Assembly: GCF_958979055.1 (NCBI RefSeq)
Contig: NC_084888.1
Span: 9,161,501 to 9,225,500, forward strand
Source of the DNA: Alnus glutinosa
Lineage: Eukaryota > Streptophyta > Magnoliopsida > Fagales > Betulaceae
Length of the DNA: 64,000 nt
Reading direction: 5' to 3'
The number at the start of each line of letters is the position of its first letter. Position 1 is the first letter of the stretch. A program made the translations under genes and the position numbers. Below the pieces are notes generated by a model. It saw only the letters and a program-made list of their open reading frames with translations. It made no database searches and was not told the DNA's origin. Below are positions 34,787 to 47,040 of this stretch, piece by piece.

Positions 34787-36385
34787 ATGACATTCATTGA
34801 TGACTTCTCCCGGTTCACTTGGATTTACCCTCTCCATCATAAATCTGAGACATTTACCACATTTGTGAAGTTTAAGACTCTTGTGGAAAACCAATTCTCC
34901 ACTCATATTAAACAATTGCAATCTGATGGAGGGGGTGAATATACCTCTCTCCAATTTCAATCCTTTTTATCTCAGCATGGTATAGTTTTTAGAAAAACAT
35001 GTCCCTATACTTCCCCTCAAAATGGGGTTGCTGAACGAAAGTTAAGACATATTCTGGAAATCGGTCTCACCCTCTTGGCTCATGCACATCTTTCCAATAG
35101 GTATTGGGTTGATTCTTTCATCACTGCCGTTTACACCATCAATAGAATTCCCACTGCCAAACTCAATTACCTCTCTCCCTATGAAAAACTGTATAACACC
35201 TCTCCCAACTATCAAAAGCTTAAGGTCTTTGGATGTCTATGTTTTCCTTTACTGCGCCCATATGCCCTCCATAAGCTCGACTTTCGGTCCAAGCTATGTA
35301 TCTTTGTAGGCTACCAATATGCCGGCTATAAGTGCCTTGATCCAGTGACTAATAGAGCCTACTTGTCTCGCCATGTTGTGTTTGATGAGAACTCATTCCC
35401 GGCCAAGGATCATGCAGTTACACTCCTGCCTTCACAGCTAACCTCCACAGGTGACAATGCTCTTTCTTCTCTTCTCTTTTTCCTCTATATGCCTTCTCTT
35501 ACTGATAATCACCTTCCTGCAGCAGAAACCACATCTCCACCTCCTACAATTCCCTCTCAGTCCCCTACCTTACCCCACACTGATTCCTCACCCACCCTAC
35601 CTACTGTCACTCTGCCATCACCCACCTTGGATGATGTCTCCCCTGCAGTAACTCACCCAGAACTTCCCACTGCCTCTACCATTTCAGCCTCTCCCCCACC
35701 TTCTACCACTCCTGATGTCTCTCCTGTAGTAACCTCTCCACCACCCTCGCCTCTGCTTGTTTCTCAACCTACACTTGCCCCTCCTCAGCCCTCTCACTCT
35801 ATGACTACCCGTTCCCATACCGGCTCTCTTAAACCTACCCAATTTCTTGACTTTATACTCTACCACACCAAATATCCTTTCTTCAATTACATTACTGTTT
35901 TTCCAGAGTCTGGACCTTCTTGTTATAGCAAAGCAGCCTCTGACCCTCGGTGGAAAGCTGCTATGTCTGCTGAATTTGAAGCTCTCATTTCCAATGGCAC
36001 TTGGACACTCTGTCCACGTCCCACCAACAGACATGTGATTCATAATAAATGGGTCTATAGAATTAAAAGGAGAGCTGATGGTTCTGTCGAAAGGTTCAAG
36101 GCTCGGCTTGTGGCCAAGGGATTTGAGCAGCAGGCTGGTATTGACTACACAGAGACTTTTAGCCCTGTTATCAAGCCGGCTACAATTCGACTTCTCCTAT
36201 CTTTGGCAGTGTCCTTTGACTGGTCCATTCGGCACCTAGACATTTCTAATGCCTTTCTCCATGGCTCATTGACAGAGGAAGTGTTTATGGAGCAGCCTCG
36301 GGGCTTTGTTGATCCCTCTAATCTAGATGCTGTGTGTAAACTTCGCAAGGCCTTATACGGCCTCAAACAGGCACCCCGGGCCTAG
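34787..36385 (+). pseudogene. copia integrase core and first half of RT, ended by TAG
   Basis: Integrase catalytic residues are visible: Asp in FIDDFSR, Asp in SDGGGEY and Glu in NGVAERKL. A Pro/Ser/Thr-rich spacer (about 35520-35800) separates it from RT, which starts near [11 protein letters not shown] and continues through [10 protein letters not shown] to [11 protein letters not shown]. There, a TAG at 36383-36385 replaces the Trp normally found. Confidence 0.9.
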
Positions 36386-37972
36386 TACACAAGACTGTCC
36401 AATTTTCTACTTGATCTTGGCTTCTCAGCGTCTCTTGTTGACACCTCACTGTTTATTCACACCTCTGGCAGTGTTAAAATTTTTCTTCTTATATATGTGG
36501 ATGACATCATTGTTACAGGTACGCATGCTCACCTTATCAGTGCCCTCATCACTCGCATGCAGAACGAGTTCCCTGTGAAGAATTTGGGACCACTGAGCTA
36601 CTTCCTTGGCATTCAAGCCACTCACACCTCCGAAGGTCTTCATCTCTGCCAAGCTAAGTATGTAGCTGACCTCTTATCTAGAACCCACATGGCAGATGCC
36701 AAGCCTGCAAAGTCCCCTTGTGCCTCCGGCTCCAAGCTATCCAGGTTTGATGGTGAGACTTTAACTGATATTTCAGAATATCGGAGTGTTGTTGGAGCTC
36801 TCCAGTACTGCACCCTCACCCGTCCTGATATTGCCTACTCTGTTAACCAACTTTGTCAACATTTGCATCATCCCACAACTGCTCACTGGACTGCTGCCAA
36901 GCGGGTTCTGAGGTTCCTCAAAAGCACAAGCAATCATGGTCTTCTATTCTCCAGAACCAATCTACAACTCAATGCTTTCTGTGATTCGGATTGGGCTGGG
37001 AGCCCGGATGATCGACGATCCACTTCTGGTTTTGCTGTATTCCTTGGCGATAATCTCATCTCTTGGAGTGCCAAGAAGCAACCTGTGGTTTCCCGTTCCA
37101 GCACCGAAGCTGAATACCGATCCCTTGCTATTACCACCGCCGAACTGTTCTGGCTTAGGATGCTGTTCTATGAACTGTGTATTCCTCTTCGAATTGCTCC
37201 AGTCATCTGGTGTGACAATGTCAGTGCCCTTGCACTTGCCTCCAACCCTGTGTACCATGCTCGCACGAAACACATTGAAGTGGACTACCACTTTGTGCAT
37301 GAGAAAGTCCTTAACAAGGATATCTCCATTGCTTTTATTTCCACCGCCGACCAGGTTACGGATGTCTTCACCAAGGGGCTGTCCACTGCTCGCTTTCATT
37401 TTCTCAAGTCCAAGCTGAAGGTGATTTCATCCCCTATCAGCTTGCGGGGGGATGTTAAAGATGATGCTCCTGCCATGTCAGCTGCTGATGCTCCTACCAA
37501 GTCAGCAGCATCTATTGAAACCCAACTCGCTGCCAAGGATGCGCCCGTGGAAGATCAGCCAGCTGTAGATATCAATCCCATAAATATGGCAACCTCCACC
37601 TATGGAAATAGTGCAACCATGCGACTAGGAGATACTGCAGACACATGTCACTCAAGTCCAAGTAACACCAAAGGCAAGCACCCCGAGTATCCTGGACACA
37701 ATCAACCGGCTATGGCAATCCCCAACAATGCATTGTCAATCTCCTATATTCATGCAATTGACACAACCCAATTTGGACACAATCGGGACAAAACAGGAAA
37801 CAACAGGAGCATGATATTCAAGGCAAATCCACAGCACTTATATGGACAACAATCACTCAATGGAAGTCTACCTTGCACAGCAAGCACAATGAGATACGGC
37901 AGCATGGATGGAAACATATCAAGAAGGAAGGAATGGCTGGAAGAGCAAATTTCTCTATTATGTAATAGATGA
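36386..37972 (+). pseudogene. copia RT second half and RNase H; frame runs on into the 3' LTR
   Basis: RT active-site YVDDIIVTG is at about 36494-36520. RNase H motifs are CDSDWAGSPDDRRSTSG, SRSSTEAEYRSL and HIEVDYHFVHEKV. The open frame does not stop before the polypurine tract. It crosses into the 3' LTR at 37453 and stays open for ~173 codons to the TAG at about 37970. Confidence 0.88.
37443..37452 (+). promoter_or_regulatory. polypurine tract of the copia element
   Basis: TGCGGGGGGA immediately precedes the TGTTAAAG start of the 3' LTR, the expected plus-strand primer position. Confidence 0.85.
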
Positions 37973-38089
37973 CTGATTGATAATTTGAATTATTCTCCCC
38001 TTATATAGGTGCATGTAAACCAGTATATATTAAAGACAATTCTTGAATAAAAGTTAAGCAATATTTGCCACACTTTCTCTTTTCTTTTA
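37453..38089 (+). repeat. 3' LTR of the copia element
   Basis: Same 637-bp length as the 5' LTR; ends CTTTTA before the AAAGT duplication. Contains an AATAAA-type signal near 38046-38051. Confidence 0.95.
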
Positions 38090-38094
38090 AAAGT

Positions 38095-39038
38095 AACATA
38101 TAATACTAATATAATATATTTCCTTTCAACCCTAACATGTCCATCGAGTTTTAAGATCTTTTGGATATCTGAATTTTGGTGGTATGGAATGGAAACAATT
38201 GATGGGAACCACCATTGTCTTATATGAGATTTTATTTTATTTTATTTCTTTTCTTTATTTGAATTTATTCCTTTTTATGCATTTTGTCCATAATCAATCG
38301 TTCTCCTTGTTAAATGAGGAATGTCTTTATATCTGTTTAATCAATAATATATAGAAGAGAAATATAAAATGAAGAATATAATAGTTAAATTCTGTTTTTT
38401 TTTTTTTTTTTTTTTTCCCATTCACTTCTTTATGTCAAACTTCTAAAAAAAAAATAACACTATCCATTCCATTATATTTCATCTCTGTTGGAAATACATA
38501 ACGAAATAACAAGAAAAATATGAAGGCAAAAAGAAATTAAAACTTAATGCTCAACCGCAACGACGATATCTTTAGAATGTTTTTTGTTCCCTTTCTAAGT
38601 GCTAACGGATTTGACAGAATAGTTATCGGGACACAATAAAGCCCAAATGTTACTCTAGAATATCACTTTTCAGAGTAACACGAAACATTTTAAAAAGAGA
38701 ATAGTACAAAAAAGAGTTTATAAGACAATGAATAAGAGGCTAGCTATGAGATTGTGTGTCTTTGTATGTGACCAAAGGATCATATTTACAGTGATTTTTA
38801 ATGGTACAAAATCATTTGATTAATGGTAACGAATTCTCACCACCAAATCCACTATATATATATATATATACCAGCTAAACCCCTACACTCAGGAAAGCAT
38901 ATACATCACAAACCATAGTGTAAATGAAATACTAAACAAAGACAAAAGAGACTTACAAATCTAAACAAACCATAAAATTTCAAAACCAAAACAACAAACC
39001 AGCAAAATCCCATAGCATACAACTATATATGTTACAAG
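38095..39038. repeat. unit D far 5' flank, homologous to unit E 47390-49370
   Basis: Phrases such as ATATATAGAAGAGAAATATA and AATCAATCGTTCTCCTTG recur at 47440-47520, and the 38890-39030 part recurs at 49225-49370. The unit E segment carrying the last exon of the DMR6-like gene (48880-49131) has no counterpart here. Confidence 0.75.
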
Positions 39039-39560
39039 TAGGGATGTACTTGCGTATGCGGTTATTTGCAATATCTGGATCCGCAAAATACGGATATCAC
39101 TTTTACATGTTTGTATTTGCAGTTGCGTCATTTTTTTACTATCCGCATCCGTACATTTATTAAATGCGGTTATCATCTACTATCCGCAAAAAGGTAATAT
39201 GCCTATTTTAAAAGCTTTTAAAAATAATTTTGACTGATATTTTAGTTTTTTGAGCTTGTCTTGAAAATCCAAGCAACACCAAAAATATGTAAAACCGAGA
39301 AAAAAAATGATATGATGGATACGACCTCAAAACATTCATAGTATTCAATGTTCACAAGAAATACCCTTATGTTCTATGCTTATTATCCATGATTTAATGA
39401 ACATAACAATCAAATCAACAAACATAAAAAAAATAAAAACATAAATTATAAATCCAACATAAAAAACATAAATTATCTAAATATAACAAATTCATAAGTA
39501 GAAGTTGATGGCGTTGTGTTGTGTTGAATATATTAACTATAATATATATAGAAATATATA

Positions 39561-40283
39561 GGGAAAAGTACACATATCCTCCTTAAACTACCACTCAATT
39601 GTCAATGTACCCCTCAAACTATCAATTGTGTCAATTGCCCCCCTCAAACTATCAAAAAATGTCAATGTCCCCCCTAATACCAACAAAAAGACAAAAATAA
39701 CCCTAAATTTTTTTGAATAAGACAAAAATGTCCTTATAAATTCAAAAATAAAAAACTAAAACTAAAAATAAAAAACTAAAAAATTATTTTTTAAAAAACA
39801 AATTAAATAAATTAAAAAAAAAACGAAAAAGAAAGTTTTTTTTTAAAAAAAAAACGAAAAAATAACTGAAAAATATAAAAACAATTTTTTTTTTTTTAAA
39901 AAAACAAACGAAAAAGAAAAAGGAAAAACCATTTTTTTATTAAATTAAAAAAACGAAAAAGAATGATTTTTTTTTTTAAAAAAAAAAACCAAACGAAAAA
40001 ATAACTGAAACTTACAAAAATAATTTGTTTTAACAAAAAAAAAAAACGAAAAAAGTTTTTAATTTTTAATTTTTTTTTTGTATAAATTTTTGTTATTTTA
40101 TATTTTTTAAAATATTTTTTTAGTTTTTATTTTAATATAATAATTTTATGAAGGGTATTTTTGTCATTAGGGGGACATTGACAGTTTTTGGTAGTTTAGG
40201 GGGGGGACATTGACACAATTAGTGGTTTGGGGGGGACATTGACAATGAGGTTTTAGTTTGAGGGGGTTATGTGTACTTTTTCC
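39561..40283. mobile_element. Mutator-like MITE nested in the hAT element
   Basis: Begins GGGAAAAGTACACATA and ends TATGTGTACTTTTTCC, with longer inverted repeats carrying CCCTCAAACTA/TAGTTTAGGG words. It has a perfect 9-bp duplication AAATATATA at 39552-39560 and 40284-40292. The A/T-homopolymer interior has no coding. Confidence 0.82.
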
Positions 40284-40347
40284 AAATATATATTATATAT
40301 AAAGGGCATGCAACTGCTGTTATTAACTGCATTCACATACCCAAAAA

Positions 40348-40564
40348 TAGGGGTGTAAACGAGCTGAGCTACTCGTGAGCTTACTCGAGATCGGCTCGAA
40401 TAAACTCGACTCGTGCTCGAATCGATTATTAAATGAGCTACTCGTGAACACGAAAATCAAACTCGATTATTAAACGATGCAAACTCGTATAAACTCGACT
40501 CGACTCGACTAAAGCTCGTGAACCCGCTCGTATAAGGATCGACTCGTTTATTAAGGCTCGACTC

Positions 40565-40633
<69 letters not shown>

Positions 40634-41537
40634 TAGTTTTATAATATAGTATATTAATAAATAATATACTATATGTAAGCAGAAATTAAGTAATAAATAA
40701 CAATAGTTATTAGTTAGTATATATTAATTGGTTATAGGTATATAAAATAATAAAAGTGAATAATATCAATAATTAATTATTAGTCATATGATATAATGAC
40801 AATTTGTATACTTAATCATATTATTCATGTTATATAATAAGATTATATGGCTATATGATCATATAATAATATAACATTGTGCCATATGACATGTAATATA
40901 AAATATGCAATAACTTTATTATATGTTATGAGTTTATCATTAAATACTTAATAATCATTACATCACGTGATCTAAGATCTAAGATTTAAGATCATATGAG
41001 TTGTTAAATCATGTTAATACATTGAATATGCTATCATATGATAATACTTAGATCGTATGATCATATAATATTAGTATTATTAGTAGGTAGTTATAAATTA
41101 TGATTTATGACTCATAAATTCATAATGATCAATTTGACTATATTTAATTACTTATTATAGATTCATAGATAATTGTAATTCAGATTCTAGACTCATTGGC
41201 AATTGCCTTATTGTTTGCTTTTATTGCAAAATTCTAATCCGTGCAAGTGCACATTATTTTGAAAATTTGTGGTTTAATTTTTAATTTTTTTTTTTTTTGC
41301 TAAAGTCAATAATTTAAATTATGATACGAGCCGAGCTCGAGCCGAGTACTCGAGCTCAGGATCGACCAAAATGGCCGAGCTCGAGCTCGAGCTCGGACAA
41401 TAGTTTTTGTTACGCGAGCCGAGCTCGCACAAGATTTTTCAGCTCATGTCGAGCTCGAGCTCGAGCTTTACTGTTTGTTAAACGAGCCGAGCCCAAACAG
41501 GCAATACCCGCTCAGGATCGGCTCGTTTACACCCCTA
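40348..41537. mobile_element. hAT-like element nested in the outer hAT element (1190 bp)
   Basis: Ends TAGGGGTGTAAACGAGC and GCTCGTTTACACCCCTA, a 17-bp perfect inverted repeat. It has a perfect 8-bp duplication CCCAAAAA at 40340-40347 and 41538-41545. Subterminal GAGCTCGAGC and ACTCGACTCG palindromic words; (AT)n run at about 40567-40629. No transposase. Confidence 0.88.
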
Positions 41538-41847
41538 CCCAAAAACGTTATTAGGATCCATACATGTGGATAGTGGTTTTTGCTAACCGCATTTGTACGA
41601 ATGGATAGCGGATGCAAGCGGTTAATATCCTCCCCCTAGCTAGAAGAGTGGGAAAAAACCAACCCACCAACTTCACAAATAGCAGCCAAAAATTCAGCAA
41701 AATGATTAAATTCATCTATTCTCATTAGCTTAAGTTTGTGAGATTAGTGATGGTTTAACATTGTATCATAACAAAGGTATTGTGTTCGAACTTTATTTAT
41801 ATCAATTCATTTCTCATTTCAATTAAATATTACACGTATTTTGCCTT

Positions 41848-42028
41848 GAGAAATGATCCATACACTCATTTCTCACAACAACCTCACAACAAGCTGACGT
41901 GGCTGGTAATATTTTATTATTTTTTTGTTTTGTTTTCATTTCTTTTTGTAAAAAAATAATAAAATATTACCAGCCACGTCAGCTTGTTGTGGGGCTGTTG
42001 TGAGAAATTAGTATATGGATCATTTCTC
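41848..42028. mobile_element. Mutator-like MITE, family copy 1 (181 bp)
   Basis: Ends GAGAAATGATCC and GGATCATTTCTC; nearly the whole element folds back on itself. It has a perfect 9-bp duplication TTTTGCCTT at 41839-41847 and 42029-42037. The paralogous position in unit E (about 49510-49520) is empty. Confidence 0.88.
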
Positions 42029-42129
42029 TTTTGCCTTTTAATGCTACATGTGATGGGAGCTAGTGTTAAAAGCACGTGATATTAGTGGTGGTTTAGCATG
42101 TATATAGCTTCATGTTAGTGTATAATATA

Positions 42130-42887
42130 CATATAAAGGCAGGGGCGAATAGCTCAAGAAAACATAAAGGCAGGGGCGATCTAGGTGTTGGGGCGGGGGA
42201 CGAATGTCCCCCAAAATATTTAAAATTCTTCTTTAAATATACGTATTTTATAAATTTGTCCTCCTTTTTTATTATTATTTAGTTTTGCCCCCTCTTCCAA
42301 CATAAAAATAAAATAAAATAAAAATACCTAAAATACCTAATTCATTTAGTTTTTCCTTCATACTCCAGTTCCCTCAAGCAAAAATGTGAAATATGATGAA
42401 AATATTTGTTTTTTCATTTATTTTTTAAGTGGATATTCTGTAATTATTTAGGTTTATAATATTTGTTTTGGCATCACAAGTTAAATGATTTAATCATTTA
42501 TTATTGCACTATTAAGGTTTTGGTTTGACTCTCAACATTGTTATTGTTTGAGGCTTCAGGAGATTTTGTTAGGAAAAAGAGTTTACGCTCAAAAGTATCG
42601 GTTTTTGTGGACCCTAGCTATAGATTGTGTATAGATTATTGGCTAGTTGTTTATGCTATTGTGTATTTGTAATGCCATTAGATTAAATTTAAGACTTCTT
42701 TGCCTTTTATTTTATATACACACATAGAGAAATTATAAGTATGGTTTTTTATTTATATAAGTCTGTCTCTCCAACTTATAAAGAAGAAAAAAAAAATCGT
42801 CTCCCCATCGTACTTTTATTTTTATTTTAAAGATCAAGACAAACCGGTGATACATTTCCAGGTATTGCAAGCAAGCAAGCAAGCAAT
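42130..42887. other. spacer downstream of OMT copy E
   Basis: No gene was seen. The GGGGCGGGGGACGAATGTCCCCC segment near 42190-42215 and the following AT-rich part look repeat-derived. From about 42830 it is the 3' UTR region of copy E, matching unit D near 29005. Confidence 0.4.
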
Positions 42888-45745
42888 CTACTTTAAAAAC
42901 TCCATAACCCAAAAATTACACACAAAAGATTCATATCTAATGCCACTAAATCCTGCTTTTGTTGCCAAGGCCATGAATTCTGCTTCCGTCCTTTCCTTCC
43001 CTCCTAGGTTAATTTGAGTCATCATAGCCACATCCATTTGACAGTTGATCTTCGCAGAAGTGCTCATCTCAGGCATAACCGGAAGAACTGCCTCCACAAC
43101 AATTACCTTTCCACCACTTGGAGTAGCATCGTAGCAGTTCTTCAACAGCTTCAAGCACTGTTCATCACTCCAATCATGGAGTATCCACTGCAAAAAGTAT
43201 CCATTAATTATGACATCTTTTCTCATTTTTGTAGCAAAACGTTTAACCCCAAATATATAGAGAAGTTATGAAACTCACCTTCATAAAAATGGCGTCCCCC
43301 TTAGGAACCCTTCTGAACATATCTCCCCCGACATGTTCCACTCCTGCAACACGAATTAACACCTCTCTTTAATTATCCACATATGTGAACAACATTATAA
43401 AAGATGCATGGAGATCTATGAATGAATATAGCATATATACCAGGATAGTGTGGGGCATTTTGTATGACATGAGGCAAGTCGAAATTAATGGCCTTAATGT
43501 TGGGGTATCTGGAAGTGATCAAGTTAATAGTGACTCCTAGGCCGCCGCCAACATCAACCAATTGTTTGAGGTGCTCAAAGCCTTTATAGGAGTCAAGGAT
43601 ATTCTTCATAACAATAGTAGTGTGGTTGAACATCGCTGTGTTGAAAACTTGATTGAACCTTGGGTCCAAGCCCGGATACTCGAAGGCGTGCGTGCCATGA
43701 ACCCTGTTGAATGGAATTCCTCCTTCAAGAATTGCAACTTTCAGTTGAGACCTATCAATGAATTCGGTTTAGATGCCATATATGTAGGGCGGTAATCAAG
43801 TATTGAATGTTCAAGTTTAATTCCTGTTCTTTTTTTTTTTTTAATCATTTGAAACACAAGCTAATTAAGCTCGAGCTTATATATCACAAAGCTTGAGTTT
43901 ATCACCGATTCATTTACTTTTCGAATGAGTTCGAGCTTGTTCATGAACTACTCAATTAACTTATTCATTCAATATACAAAGGAAAAGTCGTGATTTTTAT
44001 TTTATTTTATTAAATCGATACTAAATATGAGTTATTTAATTATTGTTAAGATTTATTATTTGAATAATTAAATAAATTACTTCGAATATTAAACAATCTA
44101 ATTTCGAGCTTATTTGTTTATCTTATGGTATGAATATTCATTACATAGACACACACACGCACACACAAATACACATATATCTACATCAAGACTAACAATT
44201 ACAATAATTTAAGATATATCTATTATATTATGAAGATAATTCATTTTTATATTTTTAAATACTTAACATGTTAAAAATAATTTTTAAAAAATGATGAAGC
44301 TAAATTATACGAGTCGAGCCAAATTTATATGAGTTCGCTCGTTTACTAACTCAAATAAGTCAATAATTTACACGTTTATTTTTTATTTTTGTCCATGAAA
44401 TATTTGACCAACTTAAACAAGAAAGAGGTGTAAAATAAATAAATAACCTCTCATGACACAAAAATAAATTATCATGCTACTAAATAATGTGAAAATGAAG
44501 GATCTAATCTCTCAGCTTTACAAAAAGCCCAACTCTCTCGGCGTTTAGGAAGGAAGGAAGCTCTGCCCTCCTGGCCTCTTCACCCCTTCAAGCTTCATGT
44601 ACTCCTAATCTTCTATCTTCTTTATGTTACATCTATAATTTTTCTAATATTTTGTTCGGGTTATTAGTGGTTAGATCTATTGCAAATTTACAGCATTCGC
44701 CACTGTCACAGTTATTTTGATGTATCATAAATTTTAAATCTAGATCTGGACCTCAAAAATTTCTAATTTTAATGGTTTTCTATTTATTGCCTCAGATAAT
44801 ATCTCTTCTGCCTCTGTACATCTACTTCTTAATCTCTTCAGCTCTGATCTCATAAGTTAGATAGAAGCTAAGTTTTTCTTTGTTCATACTGATCACACCG
44901 TCCATCATGGGCCACTAGAACCATCTTCAATTAATTGAATTGCACGAGCAAGTTTTAATCCCACGGCCGCCTACTACGTACGTATAAAACTCTTAGAATT
45001 GTGTTATTTGCATACATCTATATTGTACACATTGTACACACTCATAATAAGTGTGAGATCCATGCATATAGAACCTACGTGAGATCACGCCCATTGTGAA
45101 TTAATGTATAATATATGTGTACAAATATCATTTTTGAAACTCCTATATTAATATTCCACTCTGAATGATAGCAGCTTGCCCCCACCCATTTTAAGGGAAT
45201 TATCAAGGAGGTAATTAAAAAAAGAGAAAGAGAAGAACGAAATAATCATATGAAGAAATAAAGGAAAAGAAAAAACAAAAGAGGATCGGAGGGGGAAATA
45301 GAAAACAGACGAGCTATTTAAGAAGACCTTGTCTTGTGCCAACTGCCAAGGCCATCAAAGGACCCAAAGAGACACCATCTTCGTTAGAGACGAAGTGTTT
45401 AGACATAGCAGAAAGACTGTAGAGCCTCTGGAGATCAGATCCAGAATCATCAGCAACCACAGAGCAACCAAGCAGAGAATGGGTGGCAAGCATTCTGAGA
45501 ACGCGGTCCAGCATCATGGGTGCATCTGGGTTCTTGGTGGGCATCTGTTGTACAATCTGTGAGGGGGAGAGCTTGGCTCCAGGACCCGCTTTGGCTAGGA
45601 TTTCAAAAACGCCAAGCTCGATGGCCGATCGCAATGCCATGGGCAGCACGAGGGAAGTCGCCACCTGCATCGCATAGGGGAAGGTATTTTCTTCTTGTTG
45701 ATCACCGTCAACAATTATTGGGGTCGATTTCATTGGAGAGGCCAT
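42888..45745 (-). pseudogene. COMT-like O-methyltransferase copy E (7-bp frameshift in exon 1)
   Basis: Minus-strand exons: 45311-45745, 43441-43751, 43279-43343 and 42888-43187. Exons 2-4 are almost identical to copy D, with [10 protein letters not shown] and VVEAVLP intact. Near the end of exon 1 (45337-45350) the heptamer TGCCAAC/TGCCAAG occurs twice in tandem; copy D has no such duplication. The extra 7 bp shift the frame, and a stop follows within 13 codons. The splice-junction Trp codon also has a G-to-C change (now TCG), although the GT donor remains. Intron 1 is ~1.56 kb and holds sequence shared with copy C but not D. A transcript would give only a dimerisation-domain fragment of ~143 residues. 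Confidence 0.85.
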
Positions 45746-47040
45746 TGTAGAAATTAAACTTGAAGTGAAGTCTGCTCTAAATGTGTTCAAATACTGAAAG
45801 TTTAATCAATTGGTCGATTTAATTATTAAAGTGACCGCATTTGGATCCAAATGAACTGGAGAGGATAGGATCCTTGTCCCCCAGAGATCGATGAGTATGG
45901 GCGGTGGGCTGCACATGGGGGGCGGGGGGTGTTAATGAATAAGAGAAACGACTACGCAGGAATGAAGGCACATGGATGAGACTCATGAACATATGAGTCT
46001 ACAGTTGTGCACCTGTTGAACGAATTGGTTGCGACCAAGTAGTAGGAGTTTCATACTTTAAAGAAAGCTTTAAAGATTTTAAGAATGAAAGAAGCAATGT
46101 CAAGTTAGGATGAAAATGTATCACACTAAAGTTACAGTTATGTAAAGGTGTGTATGTTTGTCATTATGTTTGTTATGCTGAGTGCATCTAGTAATTAATC
46201 AATTGGTCAGGGTGCATCCGCGACCACAAATGTTGCTAGATTCTTAAAGGTTGAACTATGTAACTCTATTTATGCAGGCAGGGACAGAGTGACAATTTAA
46301 TGGGAAGGGGCTAAATATTATTTATTTATTTTAATGTAGAGGTTAAAGTTTATATATATAATTCAAAAATATTAGTTCAAGTCCTCTTGTCTAAATGGCC
46401 ATATATGTACTATATATTATTTCATATTAAAGAAAAAATTTTTTTAAGTAAATTAAACATATATAACTTAGTTTTTATATTTTTATTATTCTCTTGAAAT
46501 TAAAAATTAGTAAGCAAAATTGAAAAAAAAGTTTTTTTGGAAAAGAGAAGTAAGGAAATTCAGAAAAAAAAAAAAAAAAAAAAAGGGTCTAGTTTCTGTA
46601 TTGAAATTGAAAATTTTCAATTAGATGAAATTATGTGCTTCTCGCAAGGCTTGACCTAGATGACATGGTTCTTTAAGCTAACATTCTCTTACTCTTTTTG
46701 TTAGAAAAACACATTTTAACTAACACAGTAGCCCATTAATTGTTATATAAAATATATGAATATTTTAAGAATCTTGACAGGATCTAACGAAAAATTCTAA
46801 CGGATGGTTAAAATTGAAAGATATATACTCTAAATTGACACTTTTTAAAGTTTGGATACATTTTTTTTTTAAAAGTAATTCTCTCTCTCTAAAAAAAAAA
46901 AAAAGAAAAAAAAATAGGCAGCAGCAGAAATATAGGCTTAATGATTAAAGGGTGTCATAAAGCAAGGTTAAAAGCAAAAAGGCGTGTAAAGCATGGTGTG
47001 GTATGCCTAAAAGTCAAGAGACATACGAAGATTTGTGGAA
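45746..47040. other. 5' flank of OMT copy E
   Basis: The first ~70 bp match the copy D flank. A G-rich stretch lies at about 45915-45931. Around 46780-46870 there is a fragment resembling one arm of the fold-back element in the DMR6-like gene (52617-53010). No gene was seen. Confidence 0.4.

Larger units (their letters stand above)
32370..38089 (+). mobile_element. near-complete Ty1/copia retrotransposon (5.7 kb)
   Basis: Complete LTR-to-LTR element with a perfect 5-bp target-site duplication AAAGT at 32365-32369 and 38090-38094. Both LTRs are 637 bp and differ at about 8 positions, all transitions (~1.3%), so the insertion is fairly recent. The order gag, protease, integrase, RT, RNase H is copia-type. 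The coding region has one frameshift and two nonsense codons, so this copy is not autonomous. It lies in the flank between OMT copies D and E and is absent at the matching place in unit E. Lineage is probably Ale-like, judged from the gag start and RT, with low certainty. Confidence 0.95.
39039..41638. mobile_element. outer hAT-like element of a nest (2.6 kb including inner insertions)
   Basis: Ends TAGGGATGTACTTGCG and ATATCCTCCCCCTA; subterminal GCGGTTA/TAACCGC and TATCCGC words. Flanks GTTACAAG and GCTAGAAG are a 6-of-8 match. Unit E has the unoccupied site (TATATATGTTTAAGGAGTGGG near 49366-49386), which supports the borders. Two further elements are inserted inside. Confidence 0.72.

Noticed and set aside
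33824-37399. Minus-strand frames inside the copia element
   Set aside because: Shadows of the pol frame.
41321-41554. 77-codon plus-strand frame in the nested hAT element
   Set aside because: Open because of GAGCTCGAGC palindromic repeats; not a transposase.
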